Below, piece after piece: positions 25,870-34,613 of a DNA stretch of 64,000 nucleotides. Every line of letters starts with the position of its first letter. The first letter of the stretch is position 1. Position numbers and translations under genes: made by a program. The stretch is from Curtobacterium sp. L6-1. GTDB taxonomy: Bacteria; Actinomycetota; Actinomycetes; Actinomycetales; Microbacteriaceae. The DNA lies in assembly GCF_018885305.1 (NCBI RefSeq), contig NZ_CP076544.1:1178001-1242000 (forward strand), given 5' to 3'. Below the pieces are notes generated by a model, which ran no database searches, was not told where the DNA came from, and saw only the letters and a list, made by a program, of their open reading frames with translations.

Positions 25870-26706
25870 CTAGACAACGTGGTAGCTCTCGATGAGCGAC
25901 GTGATGATGAGGCCCCACCCGTCGACCAGGACGAACAGCAGGATCTTGAACGGCAGCGAGATCATCACCGGCGGGAGCATCATCATGCCCATCGACATGA
26001 GGGCCGCGGACACGACGAGGTCGATGACGAGGAACGGGATGAAGATGACGAACCCGATGATGAACGCGCTGCGCAGTTCCGAGATGATGAACGCCGGGAT
26101 GACGGTGGTCATCGGCACGTCGGCCATCGACCGCGGGTTGTCCTGACCGGCGGCCCGCGTGATGAGGGCGACGTCCTCGTCCCGGGTCTGGTGCAGCATG
26201 AACGTCCGGATCGGCTTCGTCGCGACCTCGACGGCCTGGGTGAAGTCGAGGTGTCCGGCCAGGTACGGCTGCAGGGCGTCGTCGTTGACGTGGCCGATCA
26301 CCGGTGCCATCACGAACAGCGACAGGAACAGCGCGAGCCCGGCGATCACCTGGTTCGGCGGGATCGACTGCAGCCCGAGCGCGTTCCGGGTCATGGCGAG
26401 GACGACGAAGATCTTCGTGAACGACGTCATCATGAGCAGCAGGGCCGGCGCGACACTGAGCAGCGTGATACCGATGAGTGTGACGACGGCCGACGAGGGC
26501 GTGCCGTCGGGCCCGTTCACGTCGACGCTGAAGCCACCGGTGCCGGAGGTCGCCGGGGCGGTCGGGGCGGTCGGGGCGGCGGGTGCGGTCGGCTGGACGA
26601 CGCCGGCCGCGTGGGCGCCGGTCGTCGTGAGCATGAGGAACCCGGCGACCACCGTCACCCCCAGCAGGAGGAGCAACAGGATCCGGCCGGTGCGGGCCGC
26701 GCTCAC
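25870..26706 (-). CDS. fliP: Flagellar export protein FliP
   Basis: A 278-residue FliP with a cleavable signal sequence (ILLLLLLGVTVVAGFLM...AHA) and an unusually Pro/Ala/Thr-rich 30-residue segment before the core. Conserved parts are LLMMTSFTKIFVVLAMTRNALGLQSIPPNQV and MGMMMLPPVMISLPFKILLFVLVDGW. GTG 26706 overlaps the fliO stop (GTGA). The product builds the export pore with FliQ and FliR. Confidence 0.95.
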   Translation of the reverse strand: MSAARTGRILLLLLLGVTVVAGFLMLTTTGAHAAGVVQPTAPAAPTAPTAPATSGTGGFSVDVNGPDGTPSSAVVTLIGITLLSVAPALLLMMTSFTKIFVVLAMTRNALGLQSIPPNQVIAGLALFLSLFVMAPVIGHVNDDALQPYLAGHLDFTQAVEVATKPIRTFMLHQTRDEDVALITRAAGQDNPRSMADVPMTTVIPAFIISELRSAFIIGFVIFIPFLVIDLVVSAALMSMGMMMLPPVMISLPFKILLFVLVDGWGLIITSLIESYHVV

Positions 26707-27263
26707 CCGGTCCGCCGCGAGCGGAGCGCCGAGGCGGCCTGCCGCCAGGTGTCCGCCGACAGGACGGAACCCTGCAGCTGCTGGGCGGTCGGCACGACGG
26801 TGCGCTTCGTCTCGTCGCGCTGCGCACGACGGCCGCGCGGCCGCAGGGACAGCGGCGCCGCGGCGGAGCCGGTGTCCTGCGGGGTCGCGGCGACGGTCGG
26901 GAGGCCCGGGGCGGCCTGGTCCTGTCGGTCCAGTTCCGCACGGAACGCGTCCGCCGTCGGCAGCGCCACCGGCGCGGTGACGATCGCGAGGTCCGGCGCG
27001 GGTGCCTCGCGACTGGTGAGCAGGGTGACGCCCTGTTCGGCGACGCCGAGGACGAGTCGTTCCCCGTCGACGTCGACCACGACGACGCTCGCCTTGCCCC
27101 CGATCCCCTGTCGGGCGACGACCTCGACCGACGCGGCACGGCGCCCGCGCGCACGACCCGCGCCGAACTGCCCCTTCTGCATGCGACGGTGCAGCACCCA
27201 CATGAGGGCGAGCACCACGCCGAGGGAGAGCGCGACGCGGAGCGCGATGACGAGCGTGTCCAC
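26703..27263 (-). CDS. fliO: Flagellar biosynthetic protein FliO
   Basis: A 186-residue protein with one N-terminal membrane helix (LVIALRVALSLGVVLALMWVLHRR), then a basic stretch and the FliO beta-domain (VEVVARQGIGGKASVVVVDVDGERLVLGVAEQGVTLL). FliO assists assembly of the FliPQR gate. The long C-terminal region is variable. The position between fliN and fliP is the standard one. Confidence 0.88.
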   Translation of the reverse strand: MDTLVIALRVALSLGVVLALMWVLHRRMQKGQFGAGRARGRRAASVEVVARQGIGGKASVVVVDVDGERLVLGVAEQGVTLLTSREAPAPDLAIVTAPVALPTADAFRAELDRQDQAAPGLPTVAATPQDTGSAAAPLSLRPRGRRAQRDETKRTVVPTAQQLQGSVLSADTWRQAASALRSRRTG

Positions 27264-27266
27264 GGG

Positions 27267-27980
27267 TCAGACCGTCTCGGCGACGTCGAGGATCTTCGTG
27301 ATGCGGACGGCGTAGTCCTGGTCGACGACGACGACCTCGCCGTGCGCGATGAGGCGGCCGTTGAGGAGCACGTCGGCGGGGGCGCCGGCGGAGCGGTCGA
27401 GCTCGACGACGGCGCCGGGCTCCATGCCGAGCACGTCCCTCACCGACATCCGGGTGCGGCCGATCTCGACGGTCAGGGTCATCTCGACGCTGTTGATGCG
27501 ACCGAGGTTGCCCGCGGACAGGACGGGTGCGCTGGCGACCGGCTCGGCGACCGTGCCGTTCTCGCGGATGCGGACGGCCACCCACCCGGCGGGCTGGCCG
27601 GCACCGGTGAGGGCGAAGACGACGGTCTCGGGGTCGGCGACCAGGGCGACGGCGGACTCGCGACGGCCCTCGCCGAGCACGCCCGCGCCGAAGGGCGCGA
27701 CGGCGGCCTCGAGCGACGGCCGGAGCACGTCGGCGACCGACACGAGCCCGGAGTCGACGCCGCCCGCGGCGGTGATGCCGGCCAGGTCGACGAGCACCAC
27801 CGCGACGTCCGCGGACACGCCACCGACGAACGAGGCGACCACGGCGTCGGCCGCGCGCGCTTGCAGGTCGGGGGTCGGGCCTCCCGGCTGCACCGACGCG
27901 ACGAGCGGCACGGGAGTGGGCAGTGCGCTGGCGAGCGCCTCGGCGGCGGTCGTGTGCAGCGCGGAGGTGACGGCGGTCAT
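27267..27980 (-). CDS. fliN: Flagellar switch protein FliN with a FliY-like N-terminal domain
   Basis: The last 80 residues are a typical FliN/SpoA domain (VEMTLTVEIGRTRMSVRDVLGMEPGAVVELDR ... VVVVDQDYAVRITKI) that forms the lower C-ring. At 237 residues the protein is much longer than plain FliN. Residues 1-140 look like the middle domain of FliY (AADAVVASFVGGVSADVAVVLVDLAG), which in Bacillus has CheY-P phosphatase activity. Whether that activity exists here is unknown. The gene overlaps fliM by four bases. Confidence 0.92.
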   Translation of the reverse strand: MTAVTSALHTTAAEALASALPTPVPLVASVQPGGPTPDLQARAADAVVASFVGGVSADVAVVLVDLAGITAAGGVDSGLVSVADVLRPSLEAAVAPFGAGVLGEGRRESAVALVADPETVVFALTGAGQPAGWVAVRIRENGTVAEPVASAPVLSAGNLGRINSVEMTLTVEIGRTRMSVRDVLGMEPGAVVELDRSAGAPADVLLNGRLIAHGEVVVVDQDYAVRITKILDVAETV

Positions 27981-28867
27981 GCGGACGGCTCCGATGCGGT
28001 GGTGGTGACGACGACGCCCGCGAGCCGCGAGCCGTTCGCGCCGACGGCGGCGGTGCCGACGGGTTCACCGTCGACGGAGATGGTGAGCGGGCGGTGCTGG
28101 GGGTGCGGCAGCGGCAGGACGTCGCCGACGGCGAGGCCGAGGACCTGCGCGGGCAGCACGGTCGCCGGGGCGAAGCGCAGGGAGACGCCGACCGGCACGG
28201 ACGCGAGCTGCGCGTCGAGGAGCGCCTTCGCGTCGGCGGTCGAGACGTCGGCGGGGCGGTCGACGAGCTGCGGCAGGACGGCCTCGGCGGGGAGCGCGAG
28301 CGTGCTGTCGGCGACGCGGTCCCCCACCCGGATCTCGAACGAGGCGACGATCATCAGGTCGGACTTCTGCGCGGCCTGGGCGAACTGGCTGTTGAACTGG
28401 AACGCTCCCGTGGCGACGGTCCGGTCGAGGAGCCCGCCGAGGGAGTAGCGGAGGTCGTCGAGCGCGTCCTCGACCAGGCGGCGCACGAGGGCCTGCTCGA
28501 TCGGGGTGAAGGTGCGCTCGGGCGTCGGCAGCGGCTTCGAGGCACCGAGGGAGTGCGAGACCCAGGTCAGGGCGGCGTCGAGCGGCACCTGCAGGACGCC
28601 CTTCGCCGGGACGTCCTCGATCGGCAGGAGCACCATGCCGGTCAGGGCGGGCAGCGAGGCGGCGTACTCGTCGTACGTCATCATCGCGACCTGCTCGCAC
28701 GTGACCTGGCTGAGCACGCGGACCTTGGCGGTCAGCTGCGTGCCCCACTGGCGCGCGAACGTCTCGAAGGCGAGTTCGAGGACCCGGGCGTGCTCGCGTG
28801 CGAGCGTCGACGGGCGCGCGAAGTCGTACACCTCGGGCGCGGTCAGGGTCTCGGTCACGAAGCGCAC
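27977..28867 (-). CDS. fliM: Flagellar motor switch protein FliM
   Basis: A 296-residue FliM. The central CheC-like domain (LARPSTLAREHARVLELAFETFARQWGTQLTAKVRV, MTYDEYAASLPALTGMVLLPIED, then PLPTPERTFTPIEQALVRRLVEDALDDL) contacts FliG, and the C-terminal SpoA domain contacts FliN. A conventional N-terminal CheY-binding EN segment (LSQxEIDxLL) is not obvious: the protein begins MRFVTETLTAPEVYDFARPST. The gene follows motB directly; fliL, usual at this place, is missing. Confidence 0.93.
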   Translation of the reverse strand: MRFVTETLTAPEVYDFARPSTLAREHARVLELAFETFARQWGTQLTAKVRVLSQVTCEQVAMMTYDEYAASLPALTGMVLLPIEDVPAKGVLQVPLDAALTWVSHSLGASKPLPTPERTFTPIEQALVRRLVEDALDDLRYSLGGLLDRTVATGAFQFNSQFAQAAQKSDLMIVASFEIRVGDRVADSTLALPAEAVLPQLVDRPADVSTADAKALLDAQLASVPVGVSLRFAPATVLPAQVLGLAVGDVLPLPHPQHRPLTISVDGEPVGTAAVGANGSRLAGVVVTTTASEPSA

Positions 28868-28924
28868 TCTCGGCCGCCGTCGGGCGACCGTCAGCTCTGG
28901 CCCCTCTTCTGGGGCGGCGTCCCG

Positions 28925-29854
28925 CTACCCGGAGCGGGCCCCGTCCTGCGCCGCCGCGAGGGCCGGCATGAGGGCGCTGACGTCCTGGTCGGCGTTCGAC
29001 AGGACCACGATGTCGACGCGTCGGTTGAGGGCGAGGTCCGCGTCGGTGCTGCCCTTCGCGAGCGGCCGGCTCGACCCGAAGCCGACCGACTGCACGTGGT
29101 CGGCCGGCATCCCGCCGCGTTCGACCAGGTCGCGGAGGACCCCGGTCGCGCGGGCGGCGCTGAGCTCCCAGTTCGTGGCGTACGGGGCGGTCGAGTGCCG
29201 GCTGTCCGCGTGCCCCTCGATGCTGACGTCGTGGTGCGCGCCGCGGAGGACCGGGGCGATCGCGTCCATGATCCGTTCGGCCTGGTCGGACAGGTCGGCG
29301 CTGTTCGTGCCGAAGTACGTGTCGCTGCCGACGAGCCGCACGGTGAGCCCGCGGGCGTCGACGCGGAACTGGACGTTCGCGCTCTGCCCGGCCTTGCGGA
29401 GGTTGCCCGAGATCGCCTGCTCGATCGCCCGCAGGTCCTCGAGCTCCGCCTTCGCGGCCGCGAGGTCGTCCTTCGTGGCGGTCTTCGGCACGACGGTGGA
29501 CGCGGGGTCGACGTTCGTGTCGGCCGTGCCCGAGGCCGCGGTGGAGTGGTCGGCCTGCGCCTTGTCGGTGGAGTAGCCGGAGCCGTCCTCGACCTGGTCC
29601 TTCGTCACGACCGTGCCCGAGGCGGTGTCGACCTTCTGCGACTTCACCTCGCCGAACCCGGTGGCGAGCGAGTTCTTCAGCGCGATGTACTTCTCCTGGT
29701 CCACCGTCGACATGGCGAACAGCACGAGGAACATGCACATGAGCACCGTGATCATGTCCATGTACGAGGCCATCCAGCGCTCGTCGGGGTGCTCGGCCTC
29801 GTCGTGGCCGCCCTTCTTCCGGCCGCGACCGCGACCGCGGGGGTTGGCGCTCAC
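28925..29854 (-). CDS. motB: Flagellar stator protein MotB
   Basis: A 309-residue stator subunit. A short basic cytoplasmic head precedes the single membrane helix WMASYMDMITVLMCMFLVLFAM, which carries the proton-binding aspartate (Asp33). The periplasmic-side OmpA-like peptidoglycan-binding domain follows (DVSIEGHADSRHSTAPYATNWELSAARATGVLRDL ... LALNRRVDIVV). A Thr/Ala/Asp-rich insert separates the two. GTG 29854 starts two bases after the motA stop. Confidence 0.94.
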   Translation of the reverse strand: MSANPRGRGRGRKKGGHDEAEHPDERWMASYMDMITVLMCMFLVLFAMSTVDQEKYIALKNSLATGFGEVKSQKVDTASGTVVTKDQVEDGSGYSTDKAQADHSTAASGTADTNVDPASTVVPKTATKDDLAAAKAELEDLRAIEQAISGNLRKAGQSANVQFRVDARGLTVRLVGSDTYFGTNSADLSDQAERIMDAIAPVLRGAHHDVSIEGHADSRHSTAPYATNWELSAARATGVLRDLVERGGMPADHVQSVGFGSSRPLAKGSTDADLALNRRVDIVVLSNADQDVSALMPALAAAQDGARSG

Positions 29855-29856
29855 GG

Positions 29857-30669
29857 TCAGGCCGCCAGCTGCTGGTCGTCGGCTCCGGCCGTCGCCTTGC
29901 CGGCCTTGCCCGAGGCGCCGCGGGCGCTCGGCGGCACCATCGCGGTGAGGCGCTCGCCGAGCAGCCGCGGCTGGCTGCCGGCCTGCACGGCGAGGAGGCC
30001 CTCCATGAGCAGCGTCTGCCGGTCCGACTCGAGCTGTGCGAGCTTGCGGAGCTTGCCGCCGATCGGCAGCCACATGAAGTTGGCGGTGAGCAGACCCCAG
30101 AGCGTCGCGACGAACGCACTGGCGATGAGCGGTCCGAGCTCGTCGGGCTTGCCGAGGTTCGCGAGCACGTGGGTGAGCGACACGACGGTGCCGATGATGC
30201 CGACGGTGGGCGCGAACCCGCCGAGGCCCATGAAGAACGCGCTGGCGCTCCGCATCGGTGCCGCGTTCGACTCGATCTCGTCCTCGAGCAGGATCCGCAG
30301 CTCGTCCCCGTCGGTGCCGTCGGCGATGTTCTGCAGCGCCTTCTTCATGAAGGGGTCGTCGTGCTTGTCGGCCTCCTGCTCGAGGGCGAGCAGGCCGTTG
30401 GCGCGGGCGGTCTCGGCGAGGCCGACGACGTCGTCGATGACGGCCTGCGGCGGGGTGACCTTGCCGGTGAACGCGGTCGGGACGGCCTTGAACGCGGCGA
30501 GGGCGTCCTTCAGCGTCGTGCTCGCGATGCCGCAGCCGATGGTGGCGCCGAACACGAGGAGCATCGGCGCGGGCAGGAACAGGCCGCCGAGCTCGACGTG
30601 CTCCATCTGCACCATGCCGAAGAGGGCGCCGAAGGCCAGGAGGATCCCGATGATGGTCGCGATGTCCAC
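29857..30669 (-). CDS. motA: Flagellar stator protein MotA
   Basis: A 270-residue MotA with four membrane helices: IATIIGILLAFGALFGMV and APMLLVFGATIGCGIAS at the start, then GGFAPTVGIIGTVVSLTHVLANLGKPDELG and a last helix ending in FMWLPIGGKLRKLA. The second cytoplasmic loop is charged and contacts FliG. With MotB it forms the ion-conducting stator. GTG 30669 starts one base after the flbD stop; a longer upstream reading would overlap flbD. Confidence 0.94.
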   Translation of the reverse strand: MDIATIIGILLAFGALFGMVQMEHVELGGLFLPAPMLLVFGATIGCGIASTTLKDALAAFKAVPTAFTGKVTPPQAVIDDVVGLAETARANGLLALEQEADKHDDPFMKKALQNIADGTDGDELRILLEDEIESNAAPMRSASAFFMGLGGFAPTVGIIGTVVSLTHVLANLGKPDELGPLIASAFVATLWGLLTANFMWLPIGGKLRKLAQLESDRQTLLMEGLLAVQAGSQPRLLGERLTAMVPPSARGASGKAGKATAGADDQQLAA

Positions 30670-30670
30670 G

Positions 30671-30958
30671 TCAGCGACCCCCGTCCTGCGTGCGGAGGGG
30701 TGCGACGGGGGCGAGTGTCGGCTGGGGGCCGGTCGCACCGAGGTCGCGCGCCGACGGCAGGTCGGTGCCGTAGGCCATGCTGACGATGCGGGCGCGGTAC
30801 GCGGCGATCCGCTCGATGACCTCGGCCAGGGACTCGCGGACGATGTACTTCGCCCCGTCGACCATGATGAGCGTCGTGTCCGGCGTCTCCTGGATGCGCT
30901 CCACGAGATCGGGGTTGACAGCGAATCCGCTGCCGTTCAGTCGTGTGACGACGATCAT
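30671..30958 (-). CDS. flbD: FlbD/SwrD family flagellar protein
   Basis: The 95-residue product starts MIVVTRLNGSGFAVNPDLVERIQETPDTTLIMVDGAKYIVRESLAEVIERI, a clear FlbD/SwrD sequence. SwrD increases stator power in Bacillus; its mechanism is unclear. It is the first gene of the leftward stator/switch/export operon and has a sigma-28 type promoter about 80 bases upstream. In Bacillus the homologue follows flgE directly; here flgE is 14 kb away. Confidence 0.9.
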   Translation of the reverse strand: MIVVTRLNGSGFAVNPDLVERIQETPDTTLIMVDGAKYIVRESLAEVIERIAAYRARIVSMAYGTDLPSARDLGATGPQPTLAPVAPLRTQDGGR

Positions 30959-31039
30959 GGCCCGTCCTGGTTCTCGATCGACCCGCCGCCGTCCGTGGGG
31001 CAGGTGTTCGACCGCCCGTCCGTGGGTGGTCAGTGCGCA

Positions 31040-31066
31040 CTATCGGCGCGTCGCGCCGGTCCGTAA
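31040..31066 (-). promoter_or_regulatory. Sigma-28 (FliA) type promoter of the flbD-csrA operon
   Basis: On the minus strand TTAC (31066-31063), 15 bases and GCCGATAG (31047-31040) match a flagellar sigma factor promoter. The same pattern precedes flgN and flgB. Confidence 0.75.
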
Positions 31067-31108
31067 GCAGCCGTCGTGCGGCGCCGTGGCCGACGGGCCG
31101 GTGCGACC

Positions 31109-31156
31109 GACGGACGGGAGGCCCGTGACCGGCTGGTCACGGGCCTCCCGTCCGTC
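31109..31156. terminator. 22-bp perfect hairpin between aztD and the flbD promoter
   Basis: Two 22-base arms (31109-31130 and 31135-31156) pair without mismatch around a GGCT loop. The arms contain GACGGGAGGCCCG. It lies 16 bases beyond the aztD stop and should terminate that leftward transcript, insulating the flagellar promoter. Confidence 0.85.
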
Positions 31157-31171
31157 GTCGGGACGCGCTGG

Positions 31172-32383
31172 TCAGACGACCGCGATCTCGTTCGGGACGC
31201 CGGGCAGGCGGTCGCTGGTCGCGACGACGTCACCGGTGGTGAGGTCGACGGCGGTGACCGTGCGCTCCGACGGGTCCGTCACGTACGCGACGTCGTCGAC
31301 GACCTTGAGTGCCGGGTGGGCGTCCTGCCACTCGGCCGGGCCCTCCCATTCGTCGATGACCGGGAAGGTCTCGAGCGGCTCGCCGGTCTCCTCGTCGAAG
31401 ACGTGCAGGGCGCCGTCGCTGCCGAGGGCGACGGCCGAGTCGCCGGGGCCGCGCGCGAGGTCACGGAACGTGAAGCCGGCCCCGTCCGGCATGTCGGCGA
31501 CGCGGTACTCGCCGGACGCGGCGTCGATCAGGGCGATCTGGTCGAGCAGGTAGCCCTCGGAGTCCGGGTCGTCGTTGTAGTCGCCGACCGCGATGCTCGA
31601 GGACTCGGTGGTGAAGAGGTTGCCGGTGCGGCCGTAGTCGGTCGGCGCGTCGATCTTCTCGAAGGCACCGTCGCGGTACACGAGCGCGCCGTCGGTGCAG
31701 CCGAAGACGGCGACCTCGTCGGCCACCGCTCCCTCGCCGTGCACGTCGGGGCACTCCTCGGAGCGGGCGGTCTCCTCGCCGGAGGCGTCGAGCGCCCGGA
31801 CGCCGGAGCGCGACTCCTCGGTACCGATGGTGGTGAGGAGGGTGCCGTCCTCGAGCTCGATCGCGACGCCGTGGTGCGCCTCCTCGGACTCGGTCGTGTC
31901 GACCTCGGGCAGCTCGCCCGAGCCGACGGCGCTCGTCAGCGCGGCGGTGTCGAACGTCGTGACGTCGCCCGAGCCGTCCGCGAAGAGCGCGGTGCGGTCG
32001 CCGTGCACGACGACGTGGCCGCCGGTGTCGGCAGGGAAGGTCACGTCGGTGAGCGCCGACTTCCCGGAGGTGCCGGCCGCGGTGTCGAGGACGCGGAAGC
32101 CCTCGGGGACGGTGACCATCACGTGGCGGTCGTCACCGGCCGGGTTGACTCGGGTGAAGCCGTCGATGCGGTGCTCCCCGACGACCTGGAGGTCCTGGTC
32201 GAGGACGAGCAGGCCGCCGTCGTGCGTCAGCGTGATGCGGTGGCCGGTGTCGGCCGCGGCGGCGCTCGACGCCGAGGGGCCGTCGCTGCTCGCGGCGGGT
32301 GACCCGGAGCTCGCGCAGCCGGTGAGGAGGAGGGCGGACGTGCCGAGCAGCACGGCCGGGGCGAGGAGTGTCTTCTTCGTCAT
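31172..32383 (-). CDS. aztD: AztD-like zinc metallochaperone, lipoprotein
   Basis: The 403-residue protein has a lipoprotein signal (LAPAVLLGTSALLLTGCASS) and a beta-propeller-like body of repeated blades such as GGLLVLDQDLQVVGEHRIDGF and DGALHVFDEETGEPLETFPV. This fits AztD, an extracytoplasmic zinc chaperone that passes metal to AztC. Histidines in GHRITLTHDGG, DDRHVMV and EEAHHGVAIEL are candidate ligands. It follows aztC in the leftward operon but also has its own Fur/Zur-like box just upstream. A paralogue of the same length lies on the other side of aztC. Confidence 0.75.
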   Translation of the reverse strand: MTKKTLLAPAVLLGTSALLLTGCASSGSPAASSDGPSASSAAAADTGHRITLTHDGGLLVLDQDLQVVGEHRIDGFTRVNPAGDDRHVMVTVPEGFRVLDTAAGTSGKSALTDVTFPADTGGHVVVHGDRTALFADGSGDVTTFDTAALTSAVGSGELPEVDTTESEEAHHGVAIELEDGTLLTTIGTEESRSGVRALDASGEETARSEECPDVHGEGAVADEVAVFGCTDGALVYRDGAFEKIDAPTDYGRTGNLFTTESSSIAVGDYNDDPDSEGYLLDQIALIDAASGEYRVADMPDGAGFTFRDLARGPGDSAVALGSDGALHVFDEETGEPLETFPVIDEWEGPAEWQDAHPALKVVDDVAYVTDPSERTVTAVDLTTGDVVATSDRLPGVPNEIAVV

Positions 32384-32396
32384 GGGTGAGACTGTA

Positions 32397-32413
32397 TTGA
32401 TTCTCATTCTCAA
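32397..32413 (-). promoter_or_regulatory. Zur/Fur-like operator before aztD
   Basis: TTGATTCTCATTCTCAA (minus strand TTGAGAATGAGAATCAA) is a partial palindrome resembling actinobacterial zinc-uptake regulator boxes (TGAnAATGAnnnTCA). It lies 14 bases before the aztD ATG and overlaps the aztC stop codon. Confidence 0.55.
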
Positions 32414-33405
32414 TTACCAATCGACAGGCCGTCGACGATCGCGTCGGTGTTCGACCGCATCATCTCGAGGTAGGTGGCGGCACCCTCGCCCTCGGGCGTG
32501 AGCGATTCGGTGGCCAGGGAGCGGATCTTCACGTGCACGTCGACCTCGTCCGCGAGCACCTCGGCCAACCGGGCGGGCTGGGAGGCGTCGACGAAGATGG
32601 TCGGCACGTCGGCCTCCTCGATCGCCGAGGCGAGGTCACGGAGGTCCGCCGCACTCGGCGACGCCAGGGTCGTCCCGCTCGGGATCACCGCGCCGACGAC
32701 GCGGAAGTCGAACCGGTCGGCCAGGTACCCGAACACGTGGTGGTTCGTCACGAGGGCGCGGCGGTCCTCGGGCAGCGCGGCGAACGCCTCGGTCATGTCC
32801 ACGTCGAGGGCGGCGAGTTCGTCCCGGTAGTCGCCGAGTGCGGTGTCGAGCGCGTCGTCGTCGAGCCCGGGGACCTCGTGCAGCTCCACACCGAGGGCGT
32901 CGACGACCGCGGTCATCCGGGTCGGGTCCGTCCAGAAGTGCGGGTCCGCACCGCTGGCGTCCTCGCTCGTCCACTCCAGGACGTCGACGGCGTCACCGGC
33001 GGTGAACACCCGGACACCGTCGGCGGCCGCTGCCTCGACGTGCCGGGCGACGCCCTCCTCGAGCCCGAGGCCGTTCTCGACGACGAGGTCGGCGGACCGC
33101 AGTCGCGCCGCCTCCTGCGCGGAGACCTCGAACGAGTGCGGGTCGGCCCCCGGCGGCATGAGGACCATGACGTCCGCGCTGTCCCCCACCACCTGCTCGA
33201 CCACGTCCCCGAGGATGTTCGTCGTCACGGCGACGAGCGGGCGGTCGTCGGCGCCGGCGGCACTGCAGCCGGTGAGCCCCACGGCCGCGGCCACGACGGC
33301 CGTGACGGCGACGAGGCGCCGGGCCCGGGTCGCGCGCCGCCCGCTGCTCGCGTGCTGCCCGCGGGTCGAGCGCCACCCGCTGCTCGCGTGCTGTCCGCGG
33401 GTCAC
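32410..33405 (-). CDS. aztC: Zinc ABC transporter substrate-binding lipoprotein AztC
   Basis: A 331-residue cluster A-I metal-binding protein. After a long basic N-region comes the lipoprotein signal AVTAVVAAAVGLTGCSA. Zinc-site motifs are PPGADPHSFEVSA, SGADPHFWTDPTRM, VTNHHVFGYLADRF and IFVDASQPAR, supplying the histidine and carboxylate ligands. The His-rich loop typical of ZnuA is short, as in AztC, which takes zinc from AztD. The N-region contains a duplicated TRGQHASSG unit from a 36-bp DNA repeat. GTG 33405 overlaps the stop of the upstream gene. Confidence 0.88.
   Translation of the reverse strand: MTRGQHASSGWRSTRGQHASSGRRATRARRLVAVTAVVAAAVGLTGCSAAGADDRPLVAVTTNILGDVVEQVVGDSADVMVLMPPGADPHSFEVSAQEAARLRSADLVVENGLGLEEGVARHVEAAAADGVRVFTAGDAVDVLEWTSEDASGADPHFWTDPTRMTAVVDALGVELHEVPGLDDDALDTALGDYRDELAALDVDMTEAFAALPEDRRALVTNHHVFGYLADRFDFRVVGAVIPSGTTLASPSAADLRDLASAIEEADVPTIFVDASQPARLAEVLADEVDVHVKIRSLATESLTPEGEGAATYLEMMRSNTDAIVDGLSIGN
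33327..33398. repeat. 36-bp tandem repeat inside the aztC N-terminus
   Basis: Units 33327-33362 and 33363-33398 differ at only three or four positions and a third copy begins at 33399. On the minus strand they encode TRGQHASSGWRS and TRGQHASSGRRA, before the signal-peptide hydrophobic core. Confidence 0.85.
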
Positions 33406-34613
33406 CGGCCGACCTCGGCGAGCACGTCGGGGCGGACCGGGACGTCGATCGAGCGCGCCACGCGGGCGTCGTCGGCGAAGTCGACCTCGTGCACCACGGA
33501 GTCGTCCGGGTCGGACAGGTAGGCCCGCTGTGCGTCGAGCTGCAGCGTCGCGCGGTCCGCCCCCGCCACGAGCGGCTCGGTCGTCACCGGAGCGTCGTCG
33601 CCCGACCGGACGAGCACCCGGCCGTCGGCGTCGAGCGCGACGACGTGCTCGTCGTCGTCGTCGACCGCGACGACCTGCTGGAGCGGCCGCTCGGTCGGCA
33701 CGTGCTCCCAGGTTCGCTTCCGGGTGTCGAGCAGCCAGTAGCCGGTGTCGCCGGACAGGGCCGCCACGGTCGGCCTGCCCGACCGGTTCGCGAACGCGGT
33801 GGCACGGGGGTGGCCCGCGGGCGCGTCGATCGTCTCGGCGACCGGGTCGCCGCCGTCGGAGGGCTCGGTGACGAGGACCGCGCCGTCGGCACACCCGACC
33901 ACGGCTCCCACCCGGGTGACGATGCCGCCGGCGGGGTCGGCACACGCGGCCGTCACGCCCGTCGGCTCCCCCGCGGCGTCGAGGACCACGACGCGGTCGG
34001 CACGGGTGTCGCCGGCCACGAGCAGCGAGCCGAGCGGCAGCAGCACGCCGGCGTCCGTCACGCGTGCGGTCTCGCGGACCTCGCCCTGCCCGAGGGCGTC
34101 GCGGTCGAGCGCGACGGCCGTCGAGGACCCGGACCAGGCGAGCGTCGTCGTCTTCTCGGACGAGGCGATGGACACCGGTCCGCCGCCGTCCAGCGCGCCG
34201 ACCACGCGGGCGGCGGCGTCGTAGTAGTGGGTGTGGTCGCCGTGGTCGACGGTCCACGAGCCGCCGTCGACGATCGTGGTCCGCTCCCCGTCGCTCGTGG
34301 CGAGGAAGCGTCCGTCGGTGGCGCTGTGCTCGGGTGCGGGGACGTCGTCCAGGCGCTCGGTCGACCCCGCGAGCAGGTCGTGCAGCGCGACCCCGCCGTC
34401 GGTGTCGGCGAGGAGCAGGCGCAGCTGCGGTTCGGACGCCTCGGACGCGCCCTCGACGTACCCGTGCGGCTTCGCGGCCGCGGAGGACGCGGCGCCCGAG
34501 GGCGTCGAGGAGCCCGCGCCGTCCGGCGAGCAGGCGGTCAGGACGAGTGCGGCAGCGACTCCGAGGGCCGCCGGGACGACGATCGGGACTGGTCGGGTGC
34601 GGAGGTGGTGCAT
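33402..34613 (-). CDS. AztD-like paralogue, lipoprotein
   Basis: A 403-residue lipoprotein (PIVVPAALGVAAALVLTACSPD) encoded between aztB and aztC. It is the same length as the AztD-like protein at 31172-32383 and aligns with it blade by blade: GAVVGCADGAVLVTEP against VAVFGCTDGALVYRDG, and AYLSDPDDSVVHEVDF against AYVTDPSERTVTAVDL. A histidine cluster VDHGDHTHYYDAA could bind zinc. It is probably a second chaperone or zinc-store protein for AztC. The start has AAGGAA seven bases upstream. The coding end of aztB overlaps its first 76 bases. Confidence 0.7.
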   Translation of the reverse strand: MHHLRTRPVPIVVPAALGVAAALVLTACSPDGAGSSTPSGAASSAAAKPHGYVEGASEASEPQLRLLLADTDGGVALHDLLAGSTERLDDVPAPEHSATDGRFLATSDGERTTIVDGGSWTVDHGDHTHYYDAAARVVGALDGGGPVSIASSEKTTTLAWSGSSTAVALDRDALGQGEVRETARVTDAGVLLPLGSLLVAGDTRADRVVVLDAAGEPTGVTAACADPAGGIVTRVGAVVGCADGAVLVTEPSDGGDPVAETIDAPAGHPRATAFANRSGRPTVAALSGDTGYWLLDTRKRTWEHVPTERPLQQVVAVDDDDEHVVALDADGRVLVRSGDDAPVTTEPLVAGADRATLQLDAQRAYLSDPDDSVVHEVDFADDARVARSIDVPVRPDVLAEVGR

